Assembly (NCBI RefSeq): GCF_000720185.1
Contig: NZ_JOIY01000017.1
Location: 1-64,000 of the forward strand
Direction of reading: 5' to 3'
Source: Streptomyces sp. NRRL S-340
GTDB taxonomy: Bacteria; Actinomycetota; Actinomycetes; Streptomycetales; Streptomycetaceae
DNA: 64,000 nucleotides
Shown here: positions 53,807 through 64,000 of the stretch, piece after piece
Numbering within the stretch: the stretch's first letter is position 1
Layout: every line of letters starts with the position of its first letter
Made by a program: the position numbers and the translations under genes
Notes under the pieces: model-generated
The model's input: the letters and a program-made list of their open reading frames with translations, nothing else
Told to the model about the DNA's origin: nothing
Database searches by the model: none

Positions 53807-55312
53807 TCACCGCTTGCGCCGTCGTCCTCTGCCGCCGCGTGCCGGTGCGGGCAGAGCGGCCGCGGCCTCGAGAGGCGCCGCACCCGGGCGGTCGGCCGAG
53901 ACGACCAGAGCCGCCAGGGCGGTGGTGACCGGTACGGACGCGACCAGGCCGATCGACCCCACGAGCGTGCGGACGATCTCCTCGGCGACGAGTTCGCTGG
54001 TCGCCACGGCCCCCACGCTGCTTCGCGCGATGGAGAAGAGCAGCAGCAGCGGCAGGGCCGCGCCCGCGTAGGCCAGCACCAGGGTGTTGACCACGGACGC
54101 GATGTGGTCGCGTCCGATGCGGATGCCGGCGCGGTACAGCCCCCGCCAGCCCATCGCCGGGTTGGCCTCGTGCAGCTCCCACACCGCCGACGTCTGCGTC
54201 ACCGTCACATCGTCCAGGACACCGAGCGAGCCGATGATCACACCGGCGAGCAGCAGGCCGCTCATGTCGATCGACGGATACAGGCCATGGATCAGGCCCG
54301 TGTTGTCGTCCGTGTTGCCGGTGAGCGCGGCCCAGCCGATGAACAGCGAACCCAGGATGCCGATCAGCACCAGGGAGATCAGTGTGCCGAGCACGGCCAC
54401 CGAGGTACGGGCCGACAGACCGTGGCACAGGTAGAGCGCGATCAGCATGATCGCGCTCGATCCGACCACCGCCACCACCAGCGGGTTCGACCCTTGCAGG
54501 ATCGCGGGCAGGATGAAGAGGTCCAGCACCAGGAAGCTGATGGCCAGCGCGACCAGAGCCATGACGCCCCGCATCCGCCCGACGACCACGACGGCGAGTG
54601 CGAAGATTCCGGCCAGCAGCGCCATGGGGAAACCCCGGCTCACGTCCGTGACGGAGTACTGCAGATCCCTCGGGGCGGCGGGCTCGTAGGCGGCGACGAC
54701 CTTCTCCCCCTGATGCAACTGCCGTGACTGGTCCGGCTGCACGATCTCGGTGAAGGTGCGTCCCTTGTCCTTGCCGGTGTCGACGCGGATCGTGGCCTTC
54801 TTGCAGGTGCCGGACGACTGCGCCCGGGCCGAAGCACCCTCGGCGGCGGAGGTGTCACCGGTCGGCGTGTCACCGGAGGCGTTCACCGCCTTGCAGCTCA
54901 CCGTCACCACCGAGGTGACCGTGGCCTGCTGCGTCTGCCGGTCGAAGCCCACACCGGTGCGCTCGTGGGCGGGGCTCCCGCCCGGCCAGAGCACGGCGAG
55001 CCCGACCGCCACCGCGGCGGCGAAGGGGATCAGGATCGCGGCGATGACCTTGCGGAGGTGCTGCGAGACCGGGGCGGCAGGACCATGGCTGTGACTGTGG
55101 GCGTGGCCGTGTCCGTGGCCACCTCCCGGACCACCGGGGCGGCCGGTCCTGCGGCCGTCCGTGCGCAGGGTTCCCTCGGCCTGCCCGTCCTCGTGGCCGT
55201 GCTCGTGCCCCTGTCCACGCTCGTGTTCCTGCCCGTGTTCTCGCCCGTGCGGGGTGCCGGATCCGCGCCGCGGCTCGGGGGGCGGAGGGGGGAACTGCTG
55301 GGTCGTGGTCAC
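53807..55312 (-). CDS. YibE/F-like multi-span membrane protein with His-rich N-terminus
   Basis: A 501-residue protein. The first 80 residues are Gly/His/Arg-rich (HGHEDG, GHGHGHAHSHSHG), perhaps metal-binding. An extracytoplasmic domain with two cysteines (VSCKAV, GTCKKA) follows, then about seven membrane segments in the YibE/F core (GFPMALLAGIFALAVVVVGRMRG ... GVLDDVTVTQTSAVWELHEANP). Transport role is inferred. GTG at 55312 chosen (TTTQQFPPPPP); an open extension to 55345 is poor. Confidence 0.84.
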   Translation of the reverse strand: MTTTQQFPPPPPEPRRGSGTPHGREHGQEHERGQGHEHGHEDGQAEGTLRTDGRRTGRPGGPGGGHGHGHAHSHSHGPAAPVSQHLRKVIAAILIPFAAAVAVGLAVLWPGGSPAHERTGVGFDRQTQQATVTSVVTVSCKAVNASGDTPTGDTSAAEGASARAQSSGTCKKATIRVDTGKDKGRTFTEIVQPDQSRQLHQGEKVVAAYEPAAPRDLQYSVTDVSRGFPMALLAGIFALAVVVVGRMRGVMALVALAISFLVLDLFILPAILQGSNPLVVAVVGSSAIMLIALYLCHGLSARTSVAVLGTLISLVLIGILGSLFIGWAALTGNTDDNTGLIHGLYPSIDMSGLLLAGVIIGSLGVLDDVTVTQTSAVWELHEANPAMGWRGLYRAGIRIGRDHIASVVNTLVLAYAGAALPLLLLFSIARSSVGAVATSELVAEEIVRTLVGSIGLVASVPVTTALAALVVSADRPGAAPLEAAAALPAPARGGRGRRRKR

Positions 55313-55392
55313 CGCCAGATCATCGCAAGAACGGCCGGGGCCCACTGTTCACCGCGCCATGGATGACGCTAGCGTGGAGGCACCTTTGCACA

Positions 55393-57359
<1,967 letters not shown>

Positions 57360-57609
57360 AACCGTCGGCTGCCGGGCGGGAGCGGGGCGCGGGGTGGTTT
57401 CCGGCCATCTGGCTCCCGCCCGGCGGCCCGGTGTCCGGGTGGTGCGTGAGGAGGCCGGCGGGGTGTGGCCCGGGCGTGTGGGGCTTTGCCGCTCGGGGCG
57501 CATGTGCGCGGGGCCGCTGGCCGCTCGCGGTGCGGGCGGCCAGCCTCTGCCGGACGTGCCGCCGTGTGCGCCCGGCGGGGAGCAGGTGGGCCCGTACCGG
57601 CCGGGGCGG

Positions 57610-58473
57610 TCACTCCGGCCGGTGTTCCGGTCCTCCGAAGTCCGGGCTGCTGAAGTCGGGGCTGGAGAAGCTCGGGCGGGAGCCCGTGACCCCGTCACCC
57701 GGGCTGCTGAAGCCGGGGCGGTCGTAGCCGAGCTGCGGCATGCGGCCGCTCGGCGACGACGGGTCCGTCCGGTGCGGGGTGGCGGATCCGGAGGCCGCGA
57801 GGGCGTCGCGGAGGAAGGGCAGGATGCCGCGTTCGAGCAGGGCGTCGTGCCAGGCGTCGCGTGCGCGGGCGAGTTCCTCGTCGGCCTCCCCGTACGGCGC
57901 GGTGCCCGGTGACGGGCGGTTGCGCAGCGCGGTGAGCAGCAGTGCCACCCCGGCCGCGAGGATGGCGGCCGCGGTCACGGCGCCGAAGACCCAGCCCACG
58001 GTGACCAGGCTCTGGGCGAAAGCCGGCACCGGGTCGAGCATCTTCAGGACGTATCCGACGAGGAGGAAGAGGGCGGCGGCGATCCCCGCGAGGACGGGGG
58101 CGAGGACCGCGACCACGGCGGCGGCGCCGGCTCCGCTGGTCTCGACGGCCTCTCCGACGGCGGCCGCGAGTCCGGCGGTTGCCCCGCCGGGTTCCGCGGT
58201 GCCGGTCTCGCGGACGGACGTCGCGACGGAGGGTGCCGGCCGGCGCAGTTCCTCGCGGACCTTCACGTAGTGCTGGTACTCGGTCGCCGCGGCCGCGGTG
58301 ATCAGGGCGGTGGCGTTGAGGGCCATGGTGCGCAGTTGTCCGGTGGTGAGCCGCTGTCCGACGGCGGTCGGTTCCAGGCGGTGCGGGGCGGAGCGCAGCG
58401 CCTCATCGAGGATCCGCTCGTACGCCTGGCGGTCCTCGCTCAGCAGGTGCTGCGGAACGCTGTTCATGTGCAT
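57610..58473 (-). CDS. Membrane protein with two central spans
   Basis: A 287-residue protein. A soluble helical N-terminus of about 110 residues (NSVPQHLLSEDRQAYERILDEALR) precedes two membrane segments (AAAVVAVLAPVLAGIAAALFLLVGYVL and VFGAVTAAAILAAGVALLL). A C-terminal soluble part with a Ser/Pro/Asp-rich tail (FSSPDFSSPDFGG) follows. No family recognised. ATG at 58473 with GGAG upstream; the second ATG at 58467 is possible. Confidence 0.7.
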   Translation of the reverse strand: MHMNSVPQHLLSEDRQAYERILDEALRSAPHRLEPTAVGQRLTTGQLRTMALNATALITAAAATEYQHYVKVREELRRPAPSVATSVRETGTAEPGGATAGLAAAVGEAVETSGAGAAAVVAVLAPVLAGIAAALFLLVGYVLKMLDPVPAFAQSLVTVGWVFGAVTAAAILAAGVALLLTALRNRPSPGTAPYGEADEELARARDAWHDALLERGILPFLRDALAASGSATPHRTDPSSPSGRMPQLGYDRPGFSSPGDGVTGSRPSFSSPDFSSPDFGGPEHRPE

Positions 58474-58655
58474 CCCCCGATGCTCCGTAGGGCTTGGGGC
58501 TCGCATGACGGCGAGCCGTCGGGCAGAAACGGAGGGGAGCCTGCTACGGATAAGCCGATGGTAGAGCCGTCACGGCGCGCGGTGACAGGGGGTTTCCACA
58601 AATTGCGCGCCGAGCTGTGTTCCGGCCCGGCCTCGGGGACCGGGGCGCCGAACGG

Positions 58656-59753
58656 TCAGATGTCGAGCGGCAGTTGCTGGACCAGCAGCTTTCCGGCCAT
58701 GGTGACGCCGCCGTCCATCGCGATGGCCAGCCCGTCGGCGTAGACGTGTGGTCCCTCCACGAGCGGGCCCGTGGTCTCGTCGCCGTCCTCGGAGCCGACT
58801 TCGCCCAGCAGGTAGGGAATGGGGCTGTGGCCGTGGACGATGCGGGTGCCGCCGTACGTGTCGAGCAGTGAGCGCACGGCGTCGGCGCCGCCCTCGTCGC
58901 GGAAGGAGAAGCGCTTGGTGAACTTGCGGAACAGGTCCCAGCACTCGTCCGCGTCGTTGCGGGTGAGGGTCTCGCGGACGGTGTCGTTGACCGCTTCGAT
59001 CGAGTCGCCGTAGTCGAGGTAGGAGGTGGTGTCGGAGTGCACGAGCAGGTACCCGTCGACCTCCTCGACCGCGTCGAGGCGGGCCATCCACTGCAGGTGG
59101 TGGTCCTGGAGGCGGTCCATGTCGGACTTCTGGCCGCCGTTGAGCAGCCAGGCCGCCTGGAAGGTGGCGGTGCCAGCACCGGAGTTGACGGGGGTGTCGC
59201 CGAACCGCTTGGCGCCGAGCAGGAGGAGTTCGTGGTTGCCCATGAGGGCCTTGCAGTAGCCGCCGGCCGCCGCCGCCTCGGCGGACAGCCGCATCACCAG
59301 GTCGATGACGCCGATGCCGTCCGGGCCGCGGTCGGTGAAGTCGCCGAGGAACCACAGCCGCGCGGTGCCCGCGCACCACTGGCCCGCGGAGTCGACGAGG
59401 CCCTGCTCCTGGAGGGCGGCGACCAGCTGGTCGAGGTAGCCGTGCACGTCGCCGACGACGTACAGCGGGCCGGGACCGGCCGGTGGCTGCGCGGCCGGCA
59501 GCGGAGCGGGTTCCACCGCCGCCTGGGCCGTGTCCCCGCGCTGGATGACGGGCAGGTCGCGCTGGGTGGGCGTGTACGCGTCCGGGTAGCCCTCCTCGGG
59601 CGCCGAGGGGCCCTCTTCCAGGGGCGGCGCCGTGTCGGCGGGGGGCGCGCTGGGGGCGTACGGACCGGTCTCGTTCATGTACGCGGGCACCCGGAAGTCG
59701 CGCAGTGTCGCCGTCCGCTCCGCCTCGGGTCCCTGACCGGCCCCCTGAGTCAT
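58656..59753 (-). CDS. Calcineurin-like metallophosphoesterase
   Basis: A 365-residue protein. An acidic Pro-rich N-terminus of about 90 residues is followed by the phosphoesterase core: VVGDVHGYLDQLVAAL (metal-binding D-x-H), WFLGDFTDRGPDGIGVIDLV (GDxxDRG), ALMGNHELLLLG (GNHE), and later VHSDTTS and RIVHGHSPIPYLLG. All metal and catalytic residues are present, so it is likely active on phosphoproteins or phosphate esters. ATG at 59753 after GGAGGGG. A LacI-type gene lies upstream on the same strand, about 200 bases away. Confidence 0.88.
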   Translation of the reverse strand: MTQGAGQGPEAERTATLRDFRVPAYMNETGPYAPSAPPADTAPPLEEGPSAPEEGYPDAYTPTQRDLPVIQRGDTAQAAVEPAPLPAAQPPAGPGPLYVVGDVHGYLDQLVAALQEQGLVDSAGQWCAGTARLWFLGDFTDRGPDGIGVIDLVMRLSAEAAAAGGYCKALMGNHELLLLGAKRFGDTPVNSGAGTATFQAAWLLNGGQKSDMDRLQDHHLQWMARLDAVEEVDGYLLVHSDTTSYLDYGDSIEAVNDTVRETLTRNDADECWDLFRKFTKRFSFRDEGGADAVRSLLDTYGGTRIVHGHSPIPYLLGEVGSEDGDETTGPLVEGPHVYADGLAIAMDGGVTMAGKLLVQQLPLDI

Positions 59754-59951
59754 CGACCCCTCCACCATCGCGCCGCATCTGCACCGCATCGGACTGCCTG
59801 GTCGCAGCGGCCCGCGGTGTCGTGCGCCCATCATAGGAATGCGGATCGCGCCGTGTGATGACCCAGGGGTGGTGAATCGGAGCAGGACTCAGGTTCACCG
59901 CGGCTTTCGCCCCGATTGGGCCCTCTTCGGCGATCCCGCGACGGGCTGCCC

Positions 59952-61064
59952 TTACCGCTCCTCCGGCGATCTGGGCGGGCTGACGGTCGTGCGCGGCGGG
60001 CGCCGCTGCGAGGAGGTGCGCACGATCAGTTCGGTCGGTATGACCTGCTGGACCGGCTGGTCCGACTCGACCCCCTCGATGGCGTCGATGAGGAGCTGGA
60101 CCACGGCGGTGCCGATGCGGCGCGGTTTGAGGGAGAGCGTGGTGATCGGCGGCTCGGTGTTGGCGTAGACCGTGGATTCGCTGCAGCACACCAGCAGCAG
60201 GTCGTCGGGGACCCGCAGGCCGTAGCGGCGGGCGGCGGCGAGCAGGTCCGTGCCGTTCGGGTCGAACAGGCCGTAGACGGCGTCGGGCCGGTCGGGGCGC
60301 GCCAGCAGCCGGTCGGCGGCGACGGCGCCCGCGCACGGGTCGTGGGCGGGGTAGGCCTCGTAGACGGGGTCCTGGCCGACGCGCTCGCACCAGCGCAGGT
60401 AGGCGGTGGTCGACAGGTGGGTGTACGTGTCGGTCGTGGTGCCGGTCAGCAGGCCGATGCGGCGGGCACCGGCCTCGGCGAGGTGGTCGAGGATGTCCAG
60501 GACGGCGGCCTCGTGGTCGTTGTCGACCCAGGCGGTGACCGGGAGGCTGCCGGCCGGGCGGCCGTCGCTGACCACCGGTAACCCCTGCCGGACCAGCTCG
60601 CTGACGACCGGGTCCTGGTCGGAGGGGTCGATGACGACGGTGCCGTCCAGGGCGACGTTCGACCACACGTCGTGGCGCGAGGTCGCCGGGAGGATGACGA
60701 GCGCGTAGCCGCGGGCGAGCGCGGCCGAGGTGGCGGCCCGCGCCATCTCGGCGAAGTACGCGAACTCGGTGAAGGTGAAAGGTTCATCCCCGTACGTCGT
60801 CACGGTCAGGCCGATGAGGCCCGATTTGCCGGTACGGAGTGTGCGTGCTGCGGCCGAGGGGCGGTACCCCAGCCGGTCGGCGACCTCACGGACGTGGCGG
60901 CGGGTGGCGTCCGGGAGCCGGCCCTTGCCGTTGAGGGCGTCGGAGACGGTTGTGATGGAGACTCCGGCGGCGGCGGCCACGTCTCTGATGCCCGCCCGGC
61001 CCGGCCGACTGCCTCGACGAGAGGTTTCCGCGCGGCTCACCTGATGCTTCCCTGCTGCTGTCAT
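59952..61064 (-). CDS. LacI-family transcriptional regulator
   Basis: A 370-residue regulator with an N-terminal LacI helix-turn-helix (GIRDVAAAAGVSITTVSDALNGKGRLPDATRRHVREVADRLGYRPSAAAR) and a periplasmic-binding-like effector domain (LIGLTVTTYGDEPFTFTEFAYF ... YGLFDPNGTDLLAAARRYGLRVPDDLLLV). Ligand unknown; carbon-source control is the usual role. ATG at 61064 has only a weak ribosome site; a GTG at 61040 with GGGAAG is an alternative. Confidence 0.88.
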   Translation of the reverse strand: MTAAGKHQVSRAETSRRGSRPGRAGIRDVAAAAGVSITTVSDALNGKGRLPDATRRHVREVADRLGYRPSAAARTLRTGKSGLIGLTVTTYGDEPFTFTEFAYFAEMARAATSAALARGYALVILPATSRHDVWSNVALDGTVVIDPSDQDPVVSELVRQGLPVVSDGRPAGSLPVTAWVDNDHEAAVLDILDHLAEAGARRIGLLTGTTTDTYTHLSTTAYLRWCERVGQDPVYEAYPAHDPCAGAVAADRLLARPDRPDAVYGLFDPNGTDLLAAARRYGLRVPDDLLLVCCSESTVYANTEPPITTLSLKPRRIGTAVVQLLIDAIEGVESDQPVQQVIPTELIVRTSSQRRPPRTTVSPPRSPEER

Positions 61065-61482
61065 GGCGAGCCGATAGTAGGGCTCATGCGGTGGGGTAGT
61101 GCGGACGCATATGCACGTATTGGCAGGCACGTTTCTGCATGGCCAAGTGGGGTCAACTGCCTAAGAAAACAAGCTAGTTAATCGATTCCGTCCAAGGACG
61201 TGATGCGACGGCACCCGTGAGCCTGTCGAGCCTTCGAGGTCTCGAAGAGGTCTCAACTCACCTGCACGAGCGATGCGCGCCACGGCGCAAGCCACCGGCG
61301 CGTAGATATATGTGAGACGCGCCCCTCGTTCGTACATATTCGTACATGGATGCCCTCGATGCGCGGTGGGCGGCGCTCGGGGAAGCCGGCCGGGAGTGAT
61401 GGTCTCCGACCCATTCGCAGGGACGCCCAATCCTCATAAGGTATGGAGTATTGAGTCGGCGGTGGTCACGAGGAGGACAGCG
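61065..61482. promoter_or_regulatory. lacI / hisC divergent region
   Basis: A 418-base gap without a convincing gene. It contains TTAATCGATT (61178-61187), whose AATCGATT core is palindromic and typical of LacI-family operators, and two direct copies of TTCGTACAT at 61329-61337 and 61339-61347, ten bases apart. A ribosome site AGGAGGA precedes hisC. Confidence 0.6.
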
Positions 61483-62562
61483 GTGAGCGAGACGAACCCG
61501 AAGCTGCGCGCCGAGCTGGAAGGCATCCCCACCTACAAGCCCGGCAAGCCCGCCGCGGCCGAAGGCCCGGTGGCGTACAAGCTGTCCTCGAACGAGAACC
61601 CGTACCCGCCCCTGCCGGGCGTCATGGAGACGGTGACGGCGGCCGCCTCCTCCTTCAACCGGTACCCGGACATGGCCTGCACCGACCTGGTCAACGAGCT
61701 GGCCGAGCGCTTCGGGGTGCCGGCCTCGCACGTGGCCACCGGCACCGGCTCGGTCGGGGTCGCCCAGCAGCTGATCCAGTCCACCAGCGGTCCCGGCGAC
61801 GAGGTCATGTACGCCTGGCGGTCCTTCGAGGCGTACCCGATCATCACCCAGATCAGCGGGGCGACCTCGGTGAAGGTGCCGCTCACCCCGGGCGATGTGC
61901 ACGACCTGGACGCGATGGCGGACGCGATCACCGACCGCACCCGCCTGATCTTCGTCTGCAATCCGAACAACCCGACCGGCACGGTGGTGCGCAGGCCCGA
62001 ACTGGAGCGGTTCCTGGACCGGGTGCCCAGCGATGTGCTGGTGGTGCTGGACGAGGCCTACCGCGAGTTCATCCGCGACCCCGAGGTGCCCGACGGCGCG
62101 GTCCTGTACCGCGAGCGGCCCAACGTCTGCGTGCTGCGCACCTTCTCCAAGGCCTACGGTCTCGCCGGGCTGCGGGTGGGTTTCGCCATCGCCCACGAGC
62201 CGGTCGCGGCGGCGCTGCGCAAGACCGCGGTGCCGTTCGGCGTGAGCCAGCTGGCACAGGAGGCGGCGATCGCCTCCCTGCGTGCCGAGGACGAGCTGCT
62301 GGGCCGGGTCGGCTCGCTGGTGTGCGAGCGCACGCGCGTGGTCGACGCGCTGCGCGCCCAGGGCTGGACCGTCCCCGAGACGCAGGCCAACTTCGTGTGG
62401 CTGCGGCTGGGGGAGCGCACCGTCGCCTTCGCCGAGGCCTGTGAGCGGGCGGGTGTGGTCGTGCGGCCGTTCCCGGGTGAGGGAGTGAGGGTGACCGTCG
62501 CGGAGAGCGAGGCGAACGACATCTTCCTCAAGACGGCGGAGGCCTTCCACAAGGAGGGGTGA
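61483..62562 (+). CDS. hisC: Histidinol-phosphate/aromatic aminotransferase (HisC family)
   Basis: PLP aminotransferase of 359 residues. Substrate-loop [15 protein letters not shown] near residue 30, PLP-contact [10 protein letters not shown], and the Schiff-base lysine in [15 protein letters not shown] (about 222). These fit HisC and the closely related aromatic-amino-acid aminotransferases; a second hisC in the his operon is usual in Streptomyces, so this copy may act in aromatic amino acid synthesis. GTG at 61483 after AGGAGGA; the longer open frame was rejected. Confidence 0.87.
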   Translation: MSETNPKLRAELEGIPTYKPGKPAAAEGPVAYKLSSNENPYPPLPGVMETVTAAASSFNRYPDMACTDLVNELAERFGVPASHVATGTGSVGVAQQLIQSTSGPGDEVMYAWRSFEAYPIITQISGATSVKVPLTPGDVHDLDAMADAITDRTRLIFVCNPNNPTGTVVRRPELERFLDRVPSDVLVVLDEAYREFIRDPEVPDGAVLYRERPNVCVLRTFSKAYGLAGLRVGFAIAHEPVAAALRKTAVPFGVSQLAQEAAIASLRAEDELLGRVGSLVCERTRVVDALRAQGWTVPETQANFVWLRLGERTVAFAEACERAGVVVRPFPGEGVRVTVAESEANDIFLKTAEAFHKEG

Positions 62563-62754
62563 GCACCTGCCACGGCGTGGACCCGTGCCCCGGCGTGAAC
62601 CTCCCGCGGCGGCGCGAGCGCCCGGCCACGGCGCGAGCACGCGGTCACGAGGTGTCGTGACCGGCACACCCATGGAGGGATGAGCGCTCCGTCCGGTCCT
62701 GCAGGGCCTGTCCGGTGGCGCGGGTCTGCCGCGGCCGATCCGCCGGGCGGGCCC

Positions 62755-63129
62755 TCAGTCGTCCACCGGCTCCACGCGCACGGGGTCGCCGTCGCGGACC
62801 GTCGAGAGGCGGCGGGGGTCGCCGTCGATCCGGCCGAGGACGTTGCACGGGCCGGCGAGACGGCATTCGTCGCCGTGCGAGATCGGCGTGGGCCCGTAGG
62901 GGAGGGCCAGTGCGTCCCCGTCGGTCCAGAAGGCGACGGTGCCGGGTGCGACGACCTGCACAGCGTCGGTTTCACGTGGAACGCGGACGCCGGTGTCGAA
63001 GTAGACCTCCTCGCCCCAGGTGCGGGCGGTGGAGACGAGCGGCAGTTCCTCGGCGAGGGCCTGGGCGGTGGGGGTGTCGTCGAGGCGGGCGGTGAGCCGG
63101 CCTGCGGGCCAGGAGATCCGTATCTGCAT
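62755..63129 (-). CDS. Cyclophilin-like fold protein
   Basis: A 124-residue protein beginning QIRISWPAGRLTARLDDTPTAQALAEELP and with GEEVYFDTGVRVPRET, matching the cyclophilin-like domain family found in actinobacteria (function unknown). A one-mismatch parS (62969-62982) is embedded in the gene and encodes VPRET. ATG at 63129; a TTG at 63138 is possible. Confidence 0.78.
   Translation of the reverse strand: MQIRISWPAGRLTARLDDTPTAQALAEELPLVSTARTWGEEVYFDTGVRVPRETDAVQVVAPGTVAFWTDGDALALPYGPTPISHGDECRLAGPCNVLGRIDGDPRRLSTVRDGDPVRVEPVDD
62969..62982. other. parS-like site, one mismatch, inside a coding sequence
   Basis: GTTTCACGTGGAAC, read on the minus strand as VPRET in the cyclophilin-like gene. 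Confidence 0.8.
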
Positions 63130-63239
63130 GACCGGCAATTCAACAAGTTGTTGAAGTTGTTGCCAAGGGGCCGACGCGAAGGCGAAGGGGGGACCCCCGG
63201 TGCGGAACGGAAAATCGGTACGTCATAATTGCTTGTGAA

Positions 63240-63255
63240 TGTGAACGCGTTCACA
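63240..63255. promoter_or_regulatory. Rex operator upstream of cydA
   Basis: TGTGAACGCGTTCACA matches the known Streptomyces Rex operator TGTGAACNNNTTCACA exactly, within TTGTGAA...TTCACAA flanks. Rex represses cydABCD at low NADH/NAD+ ratio and releases it when NADH rises. It lies 85 bases before the cydA start. Confidence 0.92.
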
Positions 63256-63340
63256 AGCGCGTCCGATTGCTGCTGTGTTGCGTAGGACATAACAGGGCAA
63301 ACCGCCGCCGCGCGACCGGCGACGTAAGGAGAGTGACGAC

Positions 63341-64000
63341 GTGAACCTGGCTTTGGCGCCGGAGACACTGGCGCGCTGGCAGTTCGGCATCACGACCGTC
63401 TACCACTTCCTGTTCGTTCCCCTGACGATCTCCCTGGCCGCCCTGACGGCCGGGCTGCAGACGGCCTGGGTGCGGACGGAGAAGGAGAAGTACCTCAGAG
63501 CGACCAAGTTCTGGGGCAAGCTCTTCCTGATCAACATCGCCATGGGTGTGGTCACCGGCATCGTGCAGGAGTTCCAGTTCGGCATGAACTGGTCGGACTA
63601 CTCCCGCTTCGTCGGTGACATCTTCGGCGCCCCGCTCGCCTTCGAGGCGCTGATCGCGTTCTTCTTCGAGTCCACCTTCATCGGCCTGTGGATCTTCGGC
63701 TGGGACAAGCTGCCCAAGAAGATCCACCTGGCCTGCATCTGGATGGTCTCGCTCGGCACGATCCTGTCGGCGTACTTCATCCTCGCGGCCAACTCGTGGA
63801 TGCAGCACCCCGTCGGCTACCGGATCAACGAGGCCAAGGGGCGCGCCGAACTCACCGACTTCTGGGCCGTCCTGACCCAGAACACCGCGCTCACCCAGGC
63901 CTTCCACACGCTCTCCGCCGCCTTCCTCACCGGAGGCGCCTTCATGGTCGGCATCGCCGCCTACCACCTCGCCCGCAAGAAGCACGTGGGCGCGATGAAG
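63341..64000 (+). CDS. cydA: Cytochrome bd ubiquinol/menaquinol oxidase subunit I, N-terminal part
   Basis: Membrane subunit of the high-affinity terminal oxidase. The first 220 residues are visible; the frame continues past the window end. It opens LALAPETLARWQFGITTVYHFLFVPLTI with the conserved heme-ligand histidine, then FIGLWIFGWDKLPKKIHL and SAYFILAANSWMQHPVGY, all CydA signatures. GTG at 63341 after GGAGAG. It is expected to start a cydABCD operon under Rex control. Confidence 0.96.
   Translation, partial: MNLALAPETLARWQFGITTVYHFLFVPLTISLAALTAGLQTAWVRTEKEKYLRATKFWGKLFLINIAMGVVTGIVQEFQFGMNWSDYSRFVGDIFGAPLAFEALIAFFFESTFIGLWIFGWDKLPKKIHLACIWMVSLGTILSAYFILAANSWMQHPVGYRINEAKGRAELTDFWAVLTQNTALTQAFHTLSAAFLTGGAFMVGIAAYHLARKKHVGAMK

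Overview
The window is the origin-proximal core of a Streptomyces-type linear chromosome. The evidence is very high GC, frequent GTG starts, the gene order gnd-dnaN-oriC-dnaA | rpmH-rnpA-yidD-yidC-jag-rsmG-parA-parB, a multi-box oriC, parS sites of the form GTTTCACGTGAAAC, and actinomycete-specific genes (ssgR/ssgA, femX, a split MurJ/pseudokinase pair, a Rex-type cyd operator). No rRNA, tRNA, CRISPR array, insertion sequence or prophage was recognised. Gene identities come from reading the translations; no database search was run.

Layout. 1-5134 (minus): gnd (cut by the window edge), dnaN, the roughly 0.6 kb oriC with many DnaA boxes, and dnaA. 5503-11432 (plus): the rpmH-rnpA-yidD-yidC-jag-rsmG-parA-parB run. 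11648-24295: a GNAT gene, then on the minus strand trxA/trxB, an ECF sigma factor with its zinc-finger anti-sigma, a membrane pseudokinase, MurJ and a large DUF6049-like membrane protein, with the CCA-adding enzyme divergent. 24456-28279 (minus): a Pro/Gln-rich membrane protein, an MFS protein, and padR-ino1. 28678-35945: a bifunctional penicillin-binding protein, a GT87-like mannosyltransferase, an alanine-racemase-like protein, FemX and a small membrane protein. 36243-41408: rpsF-ssb-rpsR-rplI, a MATE exporter and dnaB. 41517-53724: accessory genes (def with an ArsR-like regulator, a serine hydrolase, GNATs, MarR/MFS, a GlcG/HbpS-like protein, NUDIX, a PLP lyase, a cupin) ending in ssgR/ssgA. 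53807-64000: a YibE/F transporter-like protein, TPP-riboswitch-controlled thiC, a membrane protein, a metallophosphoesterase, a LacI regulator, hisC, a cyclophilin-like protein and the start of cydA behind a Rex operator.

How it works together. DnaA acts at oriC and at boxes in its own promoter, DnaN and DnaB belong to the replisome, and ParA/ParB with parS organise and segregate the origin. I found ten exact and three one-mismatch parS sites, all between 9.1 and 63 kb and none on the gnd/dnaN/dnaA side. Several lie at convergent gene ends, two inside perfect terminator-like palindromes. One lies in a coding-start leader inside the thiC riboswitch, and three lie inside coding sequences. The envelope genes (MurJ, pseudokinase, PBP, FemX, YidC, SsgA) form a second functional theme.

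I did not find an unmistakably novel multi-gene system. The most unusual signals are the parS/terminator/riboswitch overlaps, the quasi-regular parS spacing, the DnaA-box cluster before dnaB, and two neat operator candidates (PadR-type before padR-ino1, twin CTTTGCAAAG before the ArsR-like gene).
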